A stretch of 64,000 nt of DNA from Phyllostachys edulis (Eukaryota > Streptophyta > Magnoliopsida > Poales > Poaceae), in contig CM070554.1 of NCBI GenBank assembly GCA_036346405.1, positions 45,779,058 to 45,843,057 on the forward strand, read 5' to 3'. Below are positions 24,972-34,583 of the stretch, piece by piece. The notes under the pieces were generated by a model. It was given only the letters and a program-made list of their open reading frames with translations. It did not search any database and was not told where the DNA came from. The translations under genes were made by a program, and so were the position numbers. Numbering within the stretch: the first letter of the stretch is position 1; each line of letters opens with the position of its first letter.

Positions 24972-25268
24972 TTAAGATGTCGAAGCCGGTTATTCGAGGA
25001 AGTTGGGGATAGATGGGACCCATCCGTGCGAACGAAAAAACGCAAAAATGTGTTCTCATCTGAGCAACAAACTTTATCCATTGTCAGCACCCTTGTCCGT
25101 GTGCAAGCAACAAACTTGAAATCTCCCATCCGTAACAAACTCTAAAACAAACATCATCCAATCTCAGCACCCTCGTTCTTGTATAACCCCATCAACTACA
25201 TCCCTAAATGCCTCCCATCTATCCCCAACTTCCTCGAATTCCCCGGCTTCGACATCTTCACAAGGGGG
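24972..25268. repeat. inverted-repeat (MITE-like) element
   Basis: The arm CTTGTTAAGATGTCGAAGCC...GAGGAAGTTGGGGATAGATGGG at about 24968-25018 is mirrored at about 25208-25270 (CCATCTATCCCCAACTTCCT...GGCTTCGACATCTTCACAAG). The interior has two direct copies of an AACAAAC...CAGCACCCT word. No ORF. Looks like a small non-autonomous DNA transposon or a foldback; no target duplication identified. Confidence 0.65.
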
Positions 25269-25469
25269 AGACGACCCACGTGGGTGCGGTTCGGCGGTGG
25301 AGATTGTGAGGTCAACGCCAATGGGCTGACCAGTCATGCTGTGGCCATCCGCGTGACCATGATGTTTGGTTGCCTAGCGAACCGGTCAACTTAGGAGGTT
25401 TCGACTAAGTTTCCCGTCGGAGCTGCCGGAGGGGTGGGTGAGGTGGAGTGCGTCTACTACCTTCCGCCG

Positions 25470-25781
25470 GGGTCTACGGAAAATGCATCCTCCACTATTG
25501 CACAGTAATATCACAGGTGAACAGTGTCATGACATTACGTAGATCTAAGCCGTCGGATCCGGAAACAACGGTTGAGACCAAGAGATACAGTAATGCTACA
25601 GTATTCATGATCAGTACCCATTGTTCAGTGTTTTTGCTACAGTGATTGCTACAGTATTTGGGAGCAGTGCATGCCTCGATCTTAGCCTCTCGTTTCCGAT
25701 CGACGACCCGTACGCAATGTTATGGCACTGCTCATCTATGACATTACTGTGTAATAGTAGAGGATGCGTTTCCGGGTCTGT
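25470..25781. mobile_element. MITE with ~32-bp TIRs and 8-bp flanking repeat
   Basis: The element runs 25478-25773. Its left end GGAAAATGCATCCTCCACTA is matched in inverse at the right end (complement of TAGTAGAGGATGCGTTTCC), and the TIR continues to ACAGTAAT. The flanks GGGTCTAC (25470-25477) and GGGTCTGT (25774-25781) agree in 6 of 8 bases, an aged 8-bp duplication, which points to hAT ancestry. Internal CTACAGTATT and CAGTGATTGCTACAG words; no ORF. Confidence 0.75.
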
Positions 25782-25830
25782 GACTCTGCGAGCTTTGGTT
25801 TAGCTGTGGTTTGTTTTCTAATGATCCTGA

Positions 25831-26690
25831 GGGTGCGATTGGCATATGTAATCTCATATTTCCCTGTAATCTAATATTTCTCTCAATCTGGTTATTGGTA
25901 AACACATTATCAGTAATCTAAAATTCCAACGTTTGGTTGATTTGAAGGAAACTACATATTAGTCTTTATCATAATTTCAAACAATGAAGGTTAACATTTA
26001 TAAATTTTGAATTTTACAAATTAAAATTCAAACAGTTAAAATTTCATTTTTTGTGATTCAAAAGTTCAATTTTTGGATTCTAAAAATTGAAATATCAAAA
26101 TTTGAGTTTTGGAGTTTAAATTCTCAAGATTTCAATTTCCGAAACTCAAAATTGAAACTTTCAAAATTTGGCTTTATAAAATTTAATTCTCGGAATTTGA
26201 ATATCTGAAATCTAGAATTCGAAATTTGAAAGAAAGAAAAAAAGATTTTCGAAACCCAACCTTGAAATTTTGAATTTTCAAATTTAAATTGTCTAAATTT
26301 AAGATTCCAAAATTTAGGATTCAAATTTTTGATATTTTGGTTTCGAAATTCATATTTTGAAAAAATGATTTTTAATTCCATAATTCAAATATTCGAATGT
26401 TAAAATAAATCATAATTTGGATTTTGAATTCTGAAAGTTCAAAATTTGACTGTGATGAATCAAAATCACATGATAAAAAACACAATAACAAAGATTACTT
26501 TCCTTGGTAATCTAAGATAGACATCCTTTTCTATGGGAAAGAAATTTCTGGAATTGATGGTAATCTGTTTCCCAAGGTAATATTAGATTTCTGGTTCAGA
26601 TTCCTGTTGTTTTACCAAACAAGATAATCTCATATGATTACTAGAGGATTCCTGGTAATCCTTTGAGGATTCTGCCAACCAAACACACCC
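25831..26690. mobile_element. AT-rich TIR element, ~860 bp, flanked by TGA
   Basis: Left end GGGTGCGATTGGCATATG and right end (complement) GGGTGTGTTTGGTTGGCA pair as imperfect TIRs; both sides are flanked by TGA, consistent with a 3-bp duplication (PIF/Harbinger-like or other). The TIR resembles the GGGTGTGTTTGGTTGG ends frequent in grass MITEs. The interior is built from short AAATTTTGAA/TTCAAAATTT palindromic words, with no coding capacity. Confidence 0.65.
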
Positions 26691-26693
26691 TGA

Positions 26694-27623
26694 GTGCTGT
26701 GAACACATTTCAAAATGTTGTTCGAACGAAGTATTATCCCTGCCACCACCTGCAGGTGGACCCTCCTAAGTTTACAGGTGTTCAGCTCAACGCCCATTAA
26801 TTTGTACAAAAGATCTAATGTATAGTATGTGTATTACATATATAATAAAATATACTCTTAATTAGGCCAACCAGACCACAATTCACCCTCAGGCCATCAA
26901 ACCACGTCTCACTCTGGTGCCCAACAACCTCAAACTGGCCTATGTGATGATCAACTCATGGTCACAGACCCTTCGGCCTTTGCCCTTTGCGCATTGAACC
27001 ATTCGGTCCAGCCACAACAAGACCATTCTCCCTCATCTTTCTATAACCCTAACAATCAACATACAGTAGCCGACTCTCACATCTACCCCCCCCCCTCTCG
27101 ACACGGTAGCGCAACCACGGCGGAGCCAAACGTGGTGGCAGGGCAGAGGCCGGAGGAGCAAGGTCGGGCGTTGGCCATCGGGCAGGCCGTTGTCGTTGGG
27201 ACGCCGAGCGGTGGAGCGGGACGGGGTGACCGCCGAGCGAGATGGCGACCGGCTCCTTGCAAGAAGGCACTGCGGCCGTGGTTCCTAAATTCCCAACAGC
27301 GCAGAGGTGAGTACAATCTGAATTACCCGATCCTCAATTCCCAAACAAGCAAAGAGCAAACTCAAATGCCTAAATCGGCAATTTTGTTTGTGTTAGTTTG
27401 AATTGTGATTGGTAAATCTTGTCTTGTTGTGAAATGTAGATCTAAGAGGTTAAAAAAATGAAGAAGTGTGTAAAAAAATGAAGAAGAAGTGTGTCGATTT
27501 GAAAGACACGAATAAAAATGAGTTAAATTGTAATTTTTCTTGATTATTTTGTAATTTCACTAAATTATTTGAGATATTATCGTTAGTATGAATAATTTGT
27601 ACTTTGATTTTTGCTATTGTGCA
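26694..27623. other. noncoding or unrecognised stretch
   Basis: A plus ORF at 26958-27401 shows low-complexity composition; CAGCGCAGAG followed by GTGAGT at about 27307 looks like an exon end, so a decayed first exon is possible. No family recognised. Confidence 0.35.
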
Positions 27624-27628
27624 CTTTC

Positions 27629-29632
27629 TGTTGGACCGAAAAGGTGACTAGAGGGGGGTGAATAGGAGCACAATCTCTTTTTTACCTTGATCGGATTCAA
27701 CACGATTTTTACTCCAATTGCTATGAGAGCTATGAAGATCAATGTACAAGCATAGCGGAAGACTTGTATTGAATCCAATCAAAACCCCGAAGCAAAACGA
27801 CCAAAAACATCAAAAACTCAATTCATAAAGAGTTGGACGGTCAGACCTCTCACTAGGGATGGTCTGACCTCTCATCATGGGCGGTCTGACCTCTCCTAAG
27901 GGGCGGTCTGACCTCCAGTCCTATAAACAGTAAAATCAGCTCGAACTCAAAATTACAAATTGGTCTAACTTTTGATCCATAACTCCAAACTTCACAAAAC
28001 TTGAAACATACCTTCTTTATGATGTCGGGAACCTATTCTAATCAACGATTAGGAAGATCAGTGCCAAAGTTCCGACATTTTTCCGTTTGAGTGAAGGTTG
28101 CTTCAAAATCAAGTCAAGATCAAAATATGATCTAAAAACTTGCTCGTGAGTAATAGATGATCAAGATGATCCTAGATGCCTTCCTATATGTCACAGCAAG
28201 TAAGATCCAGACCAGAAACCAAAGGAAAACCGAAAGATCAAAGAAAACCCTAAAATCACAAAAGAGAGAGCAAGAACAAGAAAAGATTCATATTAAGGAA
28301 TCTTACTTGGATTGATTCGAGATTGATGTTGGTTTACATCCACTCCATCCTGGAGGACAAAGACTCAACACTTGAGCACACAATCAATCTAACTCTCTAG
28401 AACCCTAATCTCTCCACTTTGCTCGCCCTAAACACAAACTAGGGTTTCATGAATACAAGGGTTGGGAGATGTAAAACCAGCACTCTCCCCTATTTATAGT
28501 GGAGGCTAGCTTCTAGAAGGATATCCCTAATGGGCACCCGTTAAGCCCACACATAAACGGGTTTCACTTACGCACGAATTTCAAAGCGTCGTCTTCATCT
28601 TCTCTTGACCTAAACCACCCCTCCTTGCGCCGTCTTGCGCCGCGTTTAGCCAAAAGCCATTAAGGCGGTATTTAGGTGAAGTTACCAAAATACCCCTTCT
28701 CGATCCTCCTCCAAAGACCGAGTCCAAATCTTCATGAAGCAATCACATGCTTCGTCACGTGTAGGTTGATCAACGGCTGTCGGCAAGTCTCTCTCATCCA
28801 GCTCCCACCGTAACTAACATGGCACTTGCACCGACCCCCGCACCGCTTGATGCAACCCGTCGCACCGAACTTCCCGTTTGGTCATTCTTGTCCATTTTGT
28901 GCCATGCTTGAGTCTTCTAACTTCACCCAGCATCCTCAATCGTTTTGAACCTCAGCTCTCCAAGCCTAGTCCCGATCATCCTCGTCGTTGACCTCCAAGC
29001 TTCCTGCACAATAATAGACAAAGAAATTGATTCCAGGAACAAGTTCTTCGCAACTTGACCCACGTTAGTCAAACACATGCATCATGCAACACATATGCAC
29101 AAAAACCCATGAACTTGACCTAACCAAAAAACATTGTCGCCAAGCTGGCCGGCGAACAAGTCAAAATCGGTCAAACCACCACCCATGGCCAGTCTGACCG
29201 CCCCCTAGCCGGTCTGACCGCCCAGCAAAGGACTTAGCCAAATTTTCTCCCTAGAAATCCGAAGCCTCTTTGAAAATTTCAAACGAATAGAACTTTTGAC
29301 TCGAAGCTCCAAAAATTATGAGACCAAGTGTAGAAGAAACCCCTCTCTTGCCTACACCCTCTATTTTTGGCCCGGCTCCAAATTCGAAAGTCCATTTATG
29401 GCTGGTCAAACCGCCACCCATTGGTCGGTCTGATCGCCACCCACTAGACCAAAGCCTTGGCCAGTCTGACCGCCAGAAGTGGCCGGTCTGACCGCCACAC
29501 AGGCCAGTCTAACCACCTGGAGCCTGGCAGAAACTGAACTTTACCGAAAACGAGTGTTTCGACAAACCTTCAACACCATTGCCAATTGTATCATCATTCT
29601 AAGATCGTGAACATATCCCCATGATATCCACA
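27629..29632 (-). mobile_element. solo LTR, family A, copy 1
   Basis: 2,004 bp, TG...CA bounded, with a perfect 5-bp duplication CTTTC at 27624-27628 and 29633-29637. Promoter orientation is minus: TATAAATA is the complement of 28491-28498. Minus-strand start is TGTGGATATCATGGGGATAT and the end is CGGTCCAACA. It carries many GGTCTGACCGCC-type words (27840-27910, 29190-29510). No primer-binding site, internal domain or second LTR is next to it, so it arose by recombination between two LTRs. Related to 40525-42776; more distantly, by the GACTAGAGGGGGGTGAATAGG end, to 38421-40045. Confidence 0.88.
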
Positions 29633-29823
29633 CTTTCATATTTTACATTGAACAATATTTATGTAACTTCAAAACCTATTTTGAAAATCCTGGTGCTTGT
29701 TGATTTCCAACTGCTACGATGTTAAGCCTGTAATGAAATGGAAGTATTCGATCTCGGAATATATGTTTGTATTTGGTGTAGTGTTCATCTATATATTGCA
29801 AGTTGTTCCTAACTACCATATCT

Positions 29824-30110
29824 CATTACTACAAAAGAGGTTATCCTGGACGCCTCATCATAGACGGTTCCCCAGAACCGTCAGTATTAAATACAATCAC
29901 AGACGGTTTTGGTTTAGAGCACGTCTGTATTACTGGTTGCGGTAAAAACCGTTTGTGAAGATGTAATATCACAAACGGTTCATGTTTAAACCGTATGTGA
30001 AATATCACATACGGGTTTTAAATATAACCGTCTGTGATAATTCACAGAGAGTTCTTGTTTAGAACCGCCTATGATAATTTTGTATCACAGACGGTTTGTG
30101 GTTGGAAGTG
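29824..30110. repeat. left subterminal repeats of the CACTA element
   Basis: Units of CACAGACGGTT and AACCGTCTGTGA, some with one or two changes, in alternating orientation about every 35-45 bp. In this superfamily they are binding sites for the DNA-binding transposase. Confidence 0.85.
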
Positions 30111-30790
30111 GCTGTGATATGTTCAATGCCACTTCGGCTTTCGCACGAGCGTCTCTTCGTCTCTCGCACCGACGTTACTCCTTGTTCTATAAGAATGATC
30201 ATCCGCCACCGTACTCCTTACACATCGCTCTACTCTCAAGCACAAACGAAATGGCTCTCCACTCTTCTCCCCTGACATCGGCATTGATGGTATACCTGGC
30301 CATCCTATACGAGCACCTCGCCGGCCATACGCTGGCGGAAGCTATGGAAGGACACTGTGATAACAGTGTCCTCCCTCCTCCGGCAGAGGTTATGCTGAGA
30401 CACGTGACGGCGACATTGCGCTGTCTAGATGACCTCCCCTGCCGTGTCTTCCGGGTAGTCTGCAACTTCCGGTGAGCTAACCTTGCCATCGGTGGTCCTC
30501 AAGTACGACGTTGCACGTCTGTAGGAGGATTACCGTCACTTGGAATGCGACATCGAGGCGGCGCGCGACCGATTCGACCAAGCTGAGACCCCTCAAGCAA
30601 GAGAAGAGGGTCTCTGGACGCTTTTCTACTTGGCTCCTCAGGAGGAGCTTCTTTGAGCGACTATCAAACGATCGTGTCAATGGTTGTAAATGTTTTAGGC
30701 TACCTCCGCTGATCCTGAACCCTCCAATGCCGACGACGTCACCTACAAAGCTTTGATAATGGAGATAGCAGACTACTTGAGCCACTAGAA
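30111..30790 (+). pseudogene. possible captured gene fragment, unrecognised
   Basis: GC content and codon-like structure rise above the surrounding repeats. A plus reading frame (30250-30474) encodes a Leu/Ala-rich stretch, and a following frame encodes LECDIEAARDRFDQAETPQA and WTLFYLAPQEELL with interrupting stops. No family recognised. It lies between subterminal repeat blocks of the CACTA element, as does the F-box remnant, so host-gene capture is the likely origin. Confidence 0.4.
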
Positions 30791-31289
30791 AAACTTGATA
30801 TTTATTATTTCTACCTTTTTTAAATCTTTTGTAAGAAGCGACTGGCCACGCTGTTTGGCTATATGTAAATACAAAAAATGATTAAAAAAATATAGTTTGA
30901 TGTTAAGTTACTGTCTATGTTAAATATGTTTACTATCACAGGCGGTTTAGTGGAAAAACTTGTATGTGATATATAATTATCACAGACGGTTATTAACAAG
31001 AACCGTCTGTGATAATGCATACTTCACAGACGGTTTGTGGTTGGAACCATCTATGAAATGTTCAAGCCACTTCGGTTCCCGCGCGATGCGTCTCTTCGTC
31101 TCGTGTGTCGACGTTACGGTGCGTCTCTTCGTCCCATGCGTCGACGTTACGATGCGTCTCTTTGTCTCGGTTTGTGATATGTTTTAAAAAAATGATCATG
31201 TCTTTCGCACCCTCCATCAACAACTAGTAGAGTTAAAAAAAACTCGATCACTACAGTGTTGAAAACTCATAGACCGTACGCCGTGCGCC

Positions 31290-32246
31290 ATGGTGAGCAC
31301 ACGGAGCATGACAGTAAGGACCAAGGCGAGGAGGTCGGCGATCGCCATCAGTCTTCCTCACGATGTCGTCGTCAACATCGTCGGCCTCGTGGCCACGAGC
31401 TCTCCTTAGCCCATGGCTGAGCTCTGCAGCCTAGGAGCTACATACGTATTTATATACCTACAAAAATACATACTACTATTTGTTGTGGCAACCAATCCAT
31501 GCATGTATGCATACATGTTAGCCTTTTAATTTGACTAGATAAACATGTTACTAATTTGACTAGCAACAACACCCTTAATTTGGCCTTAATTTTAATTTTC
31601 TCTTACTGAGTAATTGTGACGTCTTGAATTGTGTACGTATATTGGAGTTGCAATGCCATGTACAAGGCATCCAAGGAGCGCGTCGTGGGGAGGCGTGTGG
31701 CGTTGGAGCAGGAGGATGTGATGAAGTGGCTGGACAACGACCGCTACCTCGCCGTCGTCAACCACCTGGCCGGCGCTGGCAACCCGGAGGCCTGCTTCAT
31801 AAGTGACCTCACGCTCGTCTTCGCGCACCAGAACATGCAGCGCAGCCTCATGTTCCCTGAACGGGGGGGCCGTCGCTGGCCACAAGGCCACAGCCTACGT
31901 GGTCAGCCTCCTCCTCTACAAGGCCGACAAGGCACACGACGTTTGGAAGCAATACATCAGTCAGGTCGAGGGCGAGCTGGTCGGTAGGTACGAGACGGCC
32001 AAAAGGACCAACCGGGAGTGCAAGCGGTGCCAAAGGCTCGCTGCGGACACGGTCCAGGCGGCGATGTGGAAGATGGCCGAGCTGCCAGGCTAGGTGTGGG
32101 CACTGTCAGAGGACGGCCATCGGTGCACGATCACCGGCTGCGGCGTGACAGAAGGGTGAGACGACTATGTCGTCTTATGCAGCAACGACCGTAGGATTAG
32201 GCATGAATACACCAAGTTCTTTGCACATGTGTTGAACTACTTGTAA
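31290..32246 (+). pseudogene. captured F-box protein gene (At2g35280-like, C-terminal zinc-finger-like)
   Basis: The first part, from ATG at 31290, contains SLPHDVVVNIVGLVATSSP, then a stop, then PMAELCSLGAT: the N-terminal F-box pattern LPxDxxxxIVxxVAxxSP. After an intron-like AT-rich gap (about 31445-31650) the second part reads CNAMYKASKERVVGRRVALE, YLAVVNHLAGAGNPEACFIS, a frameshift in a run of seven G at about 31863-31869, then AGHKATAYVVSLLLYKADKA and TNRECKRCQRLAADTVQAAMW. After a stop (32091) the tail continues to CSNDRRIRHEYTKFFAHV and ends at 32246. Grass genes of this family have this order with a Cys-rich tail; two tail cysteines appear changed. F-box proteins recruit substrates to SCF ubiquitin ligases. 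This copy is inside the CACTA element and cannot be translated whole. Confidence 0.68.
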
Positions 32247-32319
32247 AATTAGCAGTTTTTTAGTGATACTCCTGATGCTAGCAGCGAAAAAATAGAACAT
32301 TTTTTAGATATGGAAGGAA

Positions 32320-33205
32320 CTATTACAGGTGGTTTAGTAGAACAAACTGTCTGTGATATGTACTTATCACAGACAGTTATTAAAAATAACCGTATGTGAT
32401 ATGTACTTATCATAGACGGTTATTAAAAATAACAAAGTCTGTTTTGCATACAACTACAGGAAACTAGCTACTTCACAAATATGCCATAAATTACAACAAT
32501 GATACACACACACAATCTTTTCCAGCCACTTGATATGTTCTAGAATGTGCTCCATCTTCAACTCCAGCATGTTTTGCCTCTGTTCCAGCACAACTTTCAT
32601 TCTCTGCTCCAGCCCAGAATCCATCATTTGCCCTGTATTGCTGCACTCCCTTACTCAAGTTTATTGACTGAGAAATAAGGACATTTGTAAAACACCCGAC
32701 CAGTATTTCACTCGGTGTTGGCGTATAATACATTTGCTTGCACACGGCAGTTAGGGCAATCCACCCGCCTAGCAGTGGCTAGCGCTAGGGCCCTCCGATT
32801 CGGTGTGCTCGATGCCTCAGACATATAGCCCTCACTCAAGAGGAGATGAGGTGAGGTGAGACCAGAAGGAGAAAGAGCTGAGCTCAAGTACTAGAAGAAG
32901 ATGAGAAAGCTTATAATTGGCCCTACTTATGTTGGTGTGCAAACTTTTTGTCTCTGAGAACTATCACAAAGGTTTAGTGGAATAAACCGCTCAGGATATG
33001 TGTCATGACGCTTATAAACTACAACAATGCAGGATATGTAATTATCACAAACGGTTATTAATAAGAACCGTCTGTGACGTTTATTTATCACAGACGGTTT
33101 GTAATTGGAACCATTTGTGATGTTTATTTATCATAAACGGTTTGTAATTGGAACTGTCTGTGATGTGTATCACAGATGATTATTAACAAGAACCATCTTT
33201 AATAA
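32320..33205. repeat. internal CACTA repeat blocks and noncoding spacer
   Basis: Subterminal-type repeats (CACAGACGGTTTGTAATTGG, ACAGACAGTTATTA) recur at 32330-32440 and 32950-33200, around an anonymous spacer. A minus ORF at 32491-32745 has no recognisable domain. Confidence 0.55.
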
Positions 33206-33640
33206 GCGCGGCTGCTTTGAAGAAGACGGAGAGTACGCCTAAGAAAGCAACCAAACCCACCACGAAGCATGATTTTTTTTCAGGGGGTCATCCTTGCAGC
33301 ATGAGGATGAGACAGCAGCCACGGCCAACCTCATCGAACCTAAAACACTCTCCTAGCAGCCATGCTTCTTGAACTTGCAGGGGCTGGCCATACCGACCAG
33401 CCAGAGAATGCTAATGAAGTAAGAATGTGCCATGCCATAATACAATCACGGTATGACCAACCCCTGCAAGTTCAAGAAGCATGACTGCCTGGAGAGTGCG
33501 TCTGGTTCGATGAAGTAGGCCGTGGCTACCGTCTCATCACCTCATGCTGCGTGGATGATAACCGAAAAAAAGATCATGCTTCGTGGTGGACTTGGTTGCT
33601 TTCTTAAGCGTACTCGTCGTCTTCTTCAAAGCAGCTGCAC
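33206..33640. repeat. long inverted repeat (hairpin), arms ~195 bp
   Basis: The left arm (33206-33400) and right arm (about 33430-33640) are reverse complements at about 85% by eye. Shared words include GCTGCTTTGAAGAAGACG, CCACCACGAAGCATGAT, GCTTCTTGAACTTGCAGGGG. The loop is about 30 bp. Part of each arm (GATGAGAC-GCAGCCACGGCC, TGCAAGTTCAAGAAGCATG) also makes up the hairpin at 1381-1753. A transcript across it would fold into a long duplex. Confidence 0.87.
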
Positions 33641-33647
33641 CAGAGAC

Positions 33648-34272
33648 AACGAAATACTAACCTTAGATCACCAAGAACAAATAGATCTACAAGCACACTT
33701 GAAAATCTATGATATTTCTTTCACCAAACGCGCCCAGAGCCGACCGCCTCCTTCAAAGCAGCCGCATATATATCAAAGACATTTCTCACTACAGATAGAT
33801 CTAGATATGAGCGGACGACCAAATATTTAATGGCGCATATCACAGACGGTTATTGTTAAGAACCGTCCGAGATATGTATTACAGACAGTTTTGAATAAAT
33901 ATCGTCTGTGATAATTCAGAGACCGTCGGTTCCGAATGTCACAGACAGTTCTTGTTAAGAACTGTCTGTGATACGTATCCTATACGGTTCTTAATAAGAA
34001 CTGTCTATGAGGCCTACGATTATCACAGACGGTGGTTATTTAAAACCGTCAGGATACGTATCCTGAGCGGTTCTTTTTAAGAACGATGCGTGATATGCGT
34101 AATTAAATATCTCGCCATCCGACTCTAGATGTAATCGCCTATAGTGAGATCTCTCGATATGCATTGTTTTGAAGGAGGCGGCCTCGGGATGTTTGGTGAA
34201 AGAATTAAATACCGAGATTTGCAAGTGTGCTTGTAGATCTATTTATTCTTGGTGATCTAAGGTTAGTATTTG
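33648..34272. repeat. second inverted repeat, arms ~150 bp, in the CACTA element
   Basis: 33648-33800 (AAATACTAACCTTAGATCACC, 20 of which AATACTAACCTTAGATCACC, then TAGATCTACAAGCACACTTG) is mirrored at 34130-34272. The roughly 330-bp space between holds subterminal-type repeats (CACAGACGGTT variants). Confidence 0.85.
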
Positions 34273-34583
34273 TTTCTAATTATATGCATTATAATCTAGA
34301 ACAATGAGCAGCATGTATATATACATTAACTTGTCCTGTATTATATAAAATAACACTGTTTACATCATAGTGAGCCTCAGTTCTGACTATGTCAAATGAA
34401 GAAGGAAGGGAGAAGAAGGAAAGAAGGAAGAAAGAGAGGTTAGTCAATAGAAAGAGATCTCGTGGGATATTTGGGATCTTCGTGGTGAGCTCCAAGGTTA
34501 ATCGCTATTCAATTTGTAGTATGTTTGGTTAATAGGAACAGTAGTTGCCTGCATTAATCTAATTTGTTACGTTCATAGCGCAG

